A DNA stretch of 5,323 nt from an uncultured Eubacteriales bacterium (GTDB taxonomy: Bacteria > Bacillota > Clostridia > Oscillospirales > Oscillospiraceae), in NCBI GenBank assembly GCA_900321335.1, contig ONVR01000010.1, positions 1-5,323 of the forward strand, given 5' to 3'. Positions 5,307 to 5,323 of the stretch are shown here, in pieces. How positions within the stretch are numbered: position 1 is the first letter of the stretch; each line of letters starts with the position of its first letter. A model generated the notes under the pieces. That model was not told where the DNA came from, searched no databases, and saw only the letters and a program-made list of their open reading frames with translations. The position numbers and the translations under genes were made by a program.

Positions 5307-5323
5307 CTGATCATCAAAGGGGA

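Overview
This 5.3 kb window is GC-rich in its genes and AT-richer between them. Purine-rich Shine-Dalgarno sites lie 5-8 nt before each start. The gene set is an iron-sulfur flavoenzyme of the old yellow enzyme/dienoyl-CoA reductase type, an AroFGH-type DAHP synthase and two soluble HExxH proteins. Together these suggest an anaerobic Bacillota chromosome, most likely a GC-rich gut clostridium of the Oscillospiraceae kind. That placement is inference. No transposase, phage, plasmid, CRISPR or tRNA sequence was seen.

Layout from left to right. Positions 1-352 hold almost five head-to-tail copies of a 72-bp repeat, and the array runs off the left edge. A 13-bp inverted repeat (372-399) then abuts the stop codon of a leftward 653-aa flavin/FAD/4Fe-4S oxidoreductase (400-2361). 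A 220-bp divergent regulatory region follows. It contains a clear sigma70-type promoter (TTGTAA, 17 nt, TATAAT) for the rightward DAHP synthase (2582-3610), and a small palindromic element just upstream of that promoter. After 48 nt with two short hairpins comes a rightward 229-aa gluzincin-like HExxH protein (3659-4348). A perfect 20-bp-stem hairpin (4373-4417) separates it from a convergent leftward 285-aa HExxH protein (4438-5295), whose ribosome binding site lies at the right edge.

How the genes may work together. DAHP synthase commits carbon to aromatic amino acids. The divergent flavoenzyme belongs to a family that reduces activated C=C bonds, including aromatic acrylates, in anaerobes, but its substrate cannot be read from sequence. 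The two HExxH proteins lack signal peptides and look cytoplasmic. They meet tail to tail and probably share a terminator. The first may be co-transcribed with DAHP synthase. Nothing here amounts to a demonstrated new system. The points most worth a second look are the 72-bp array, which shows no codon-position bias, and the convergent pair of metallopeptidase-like genes.
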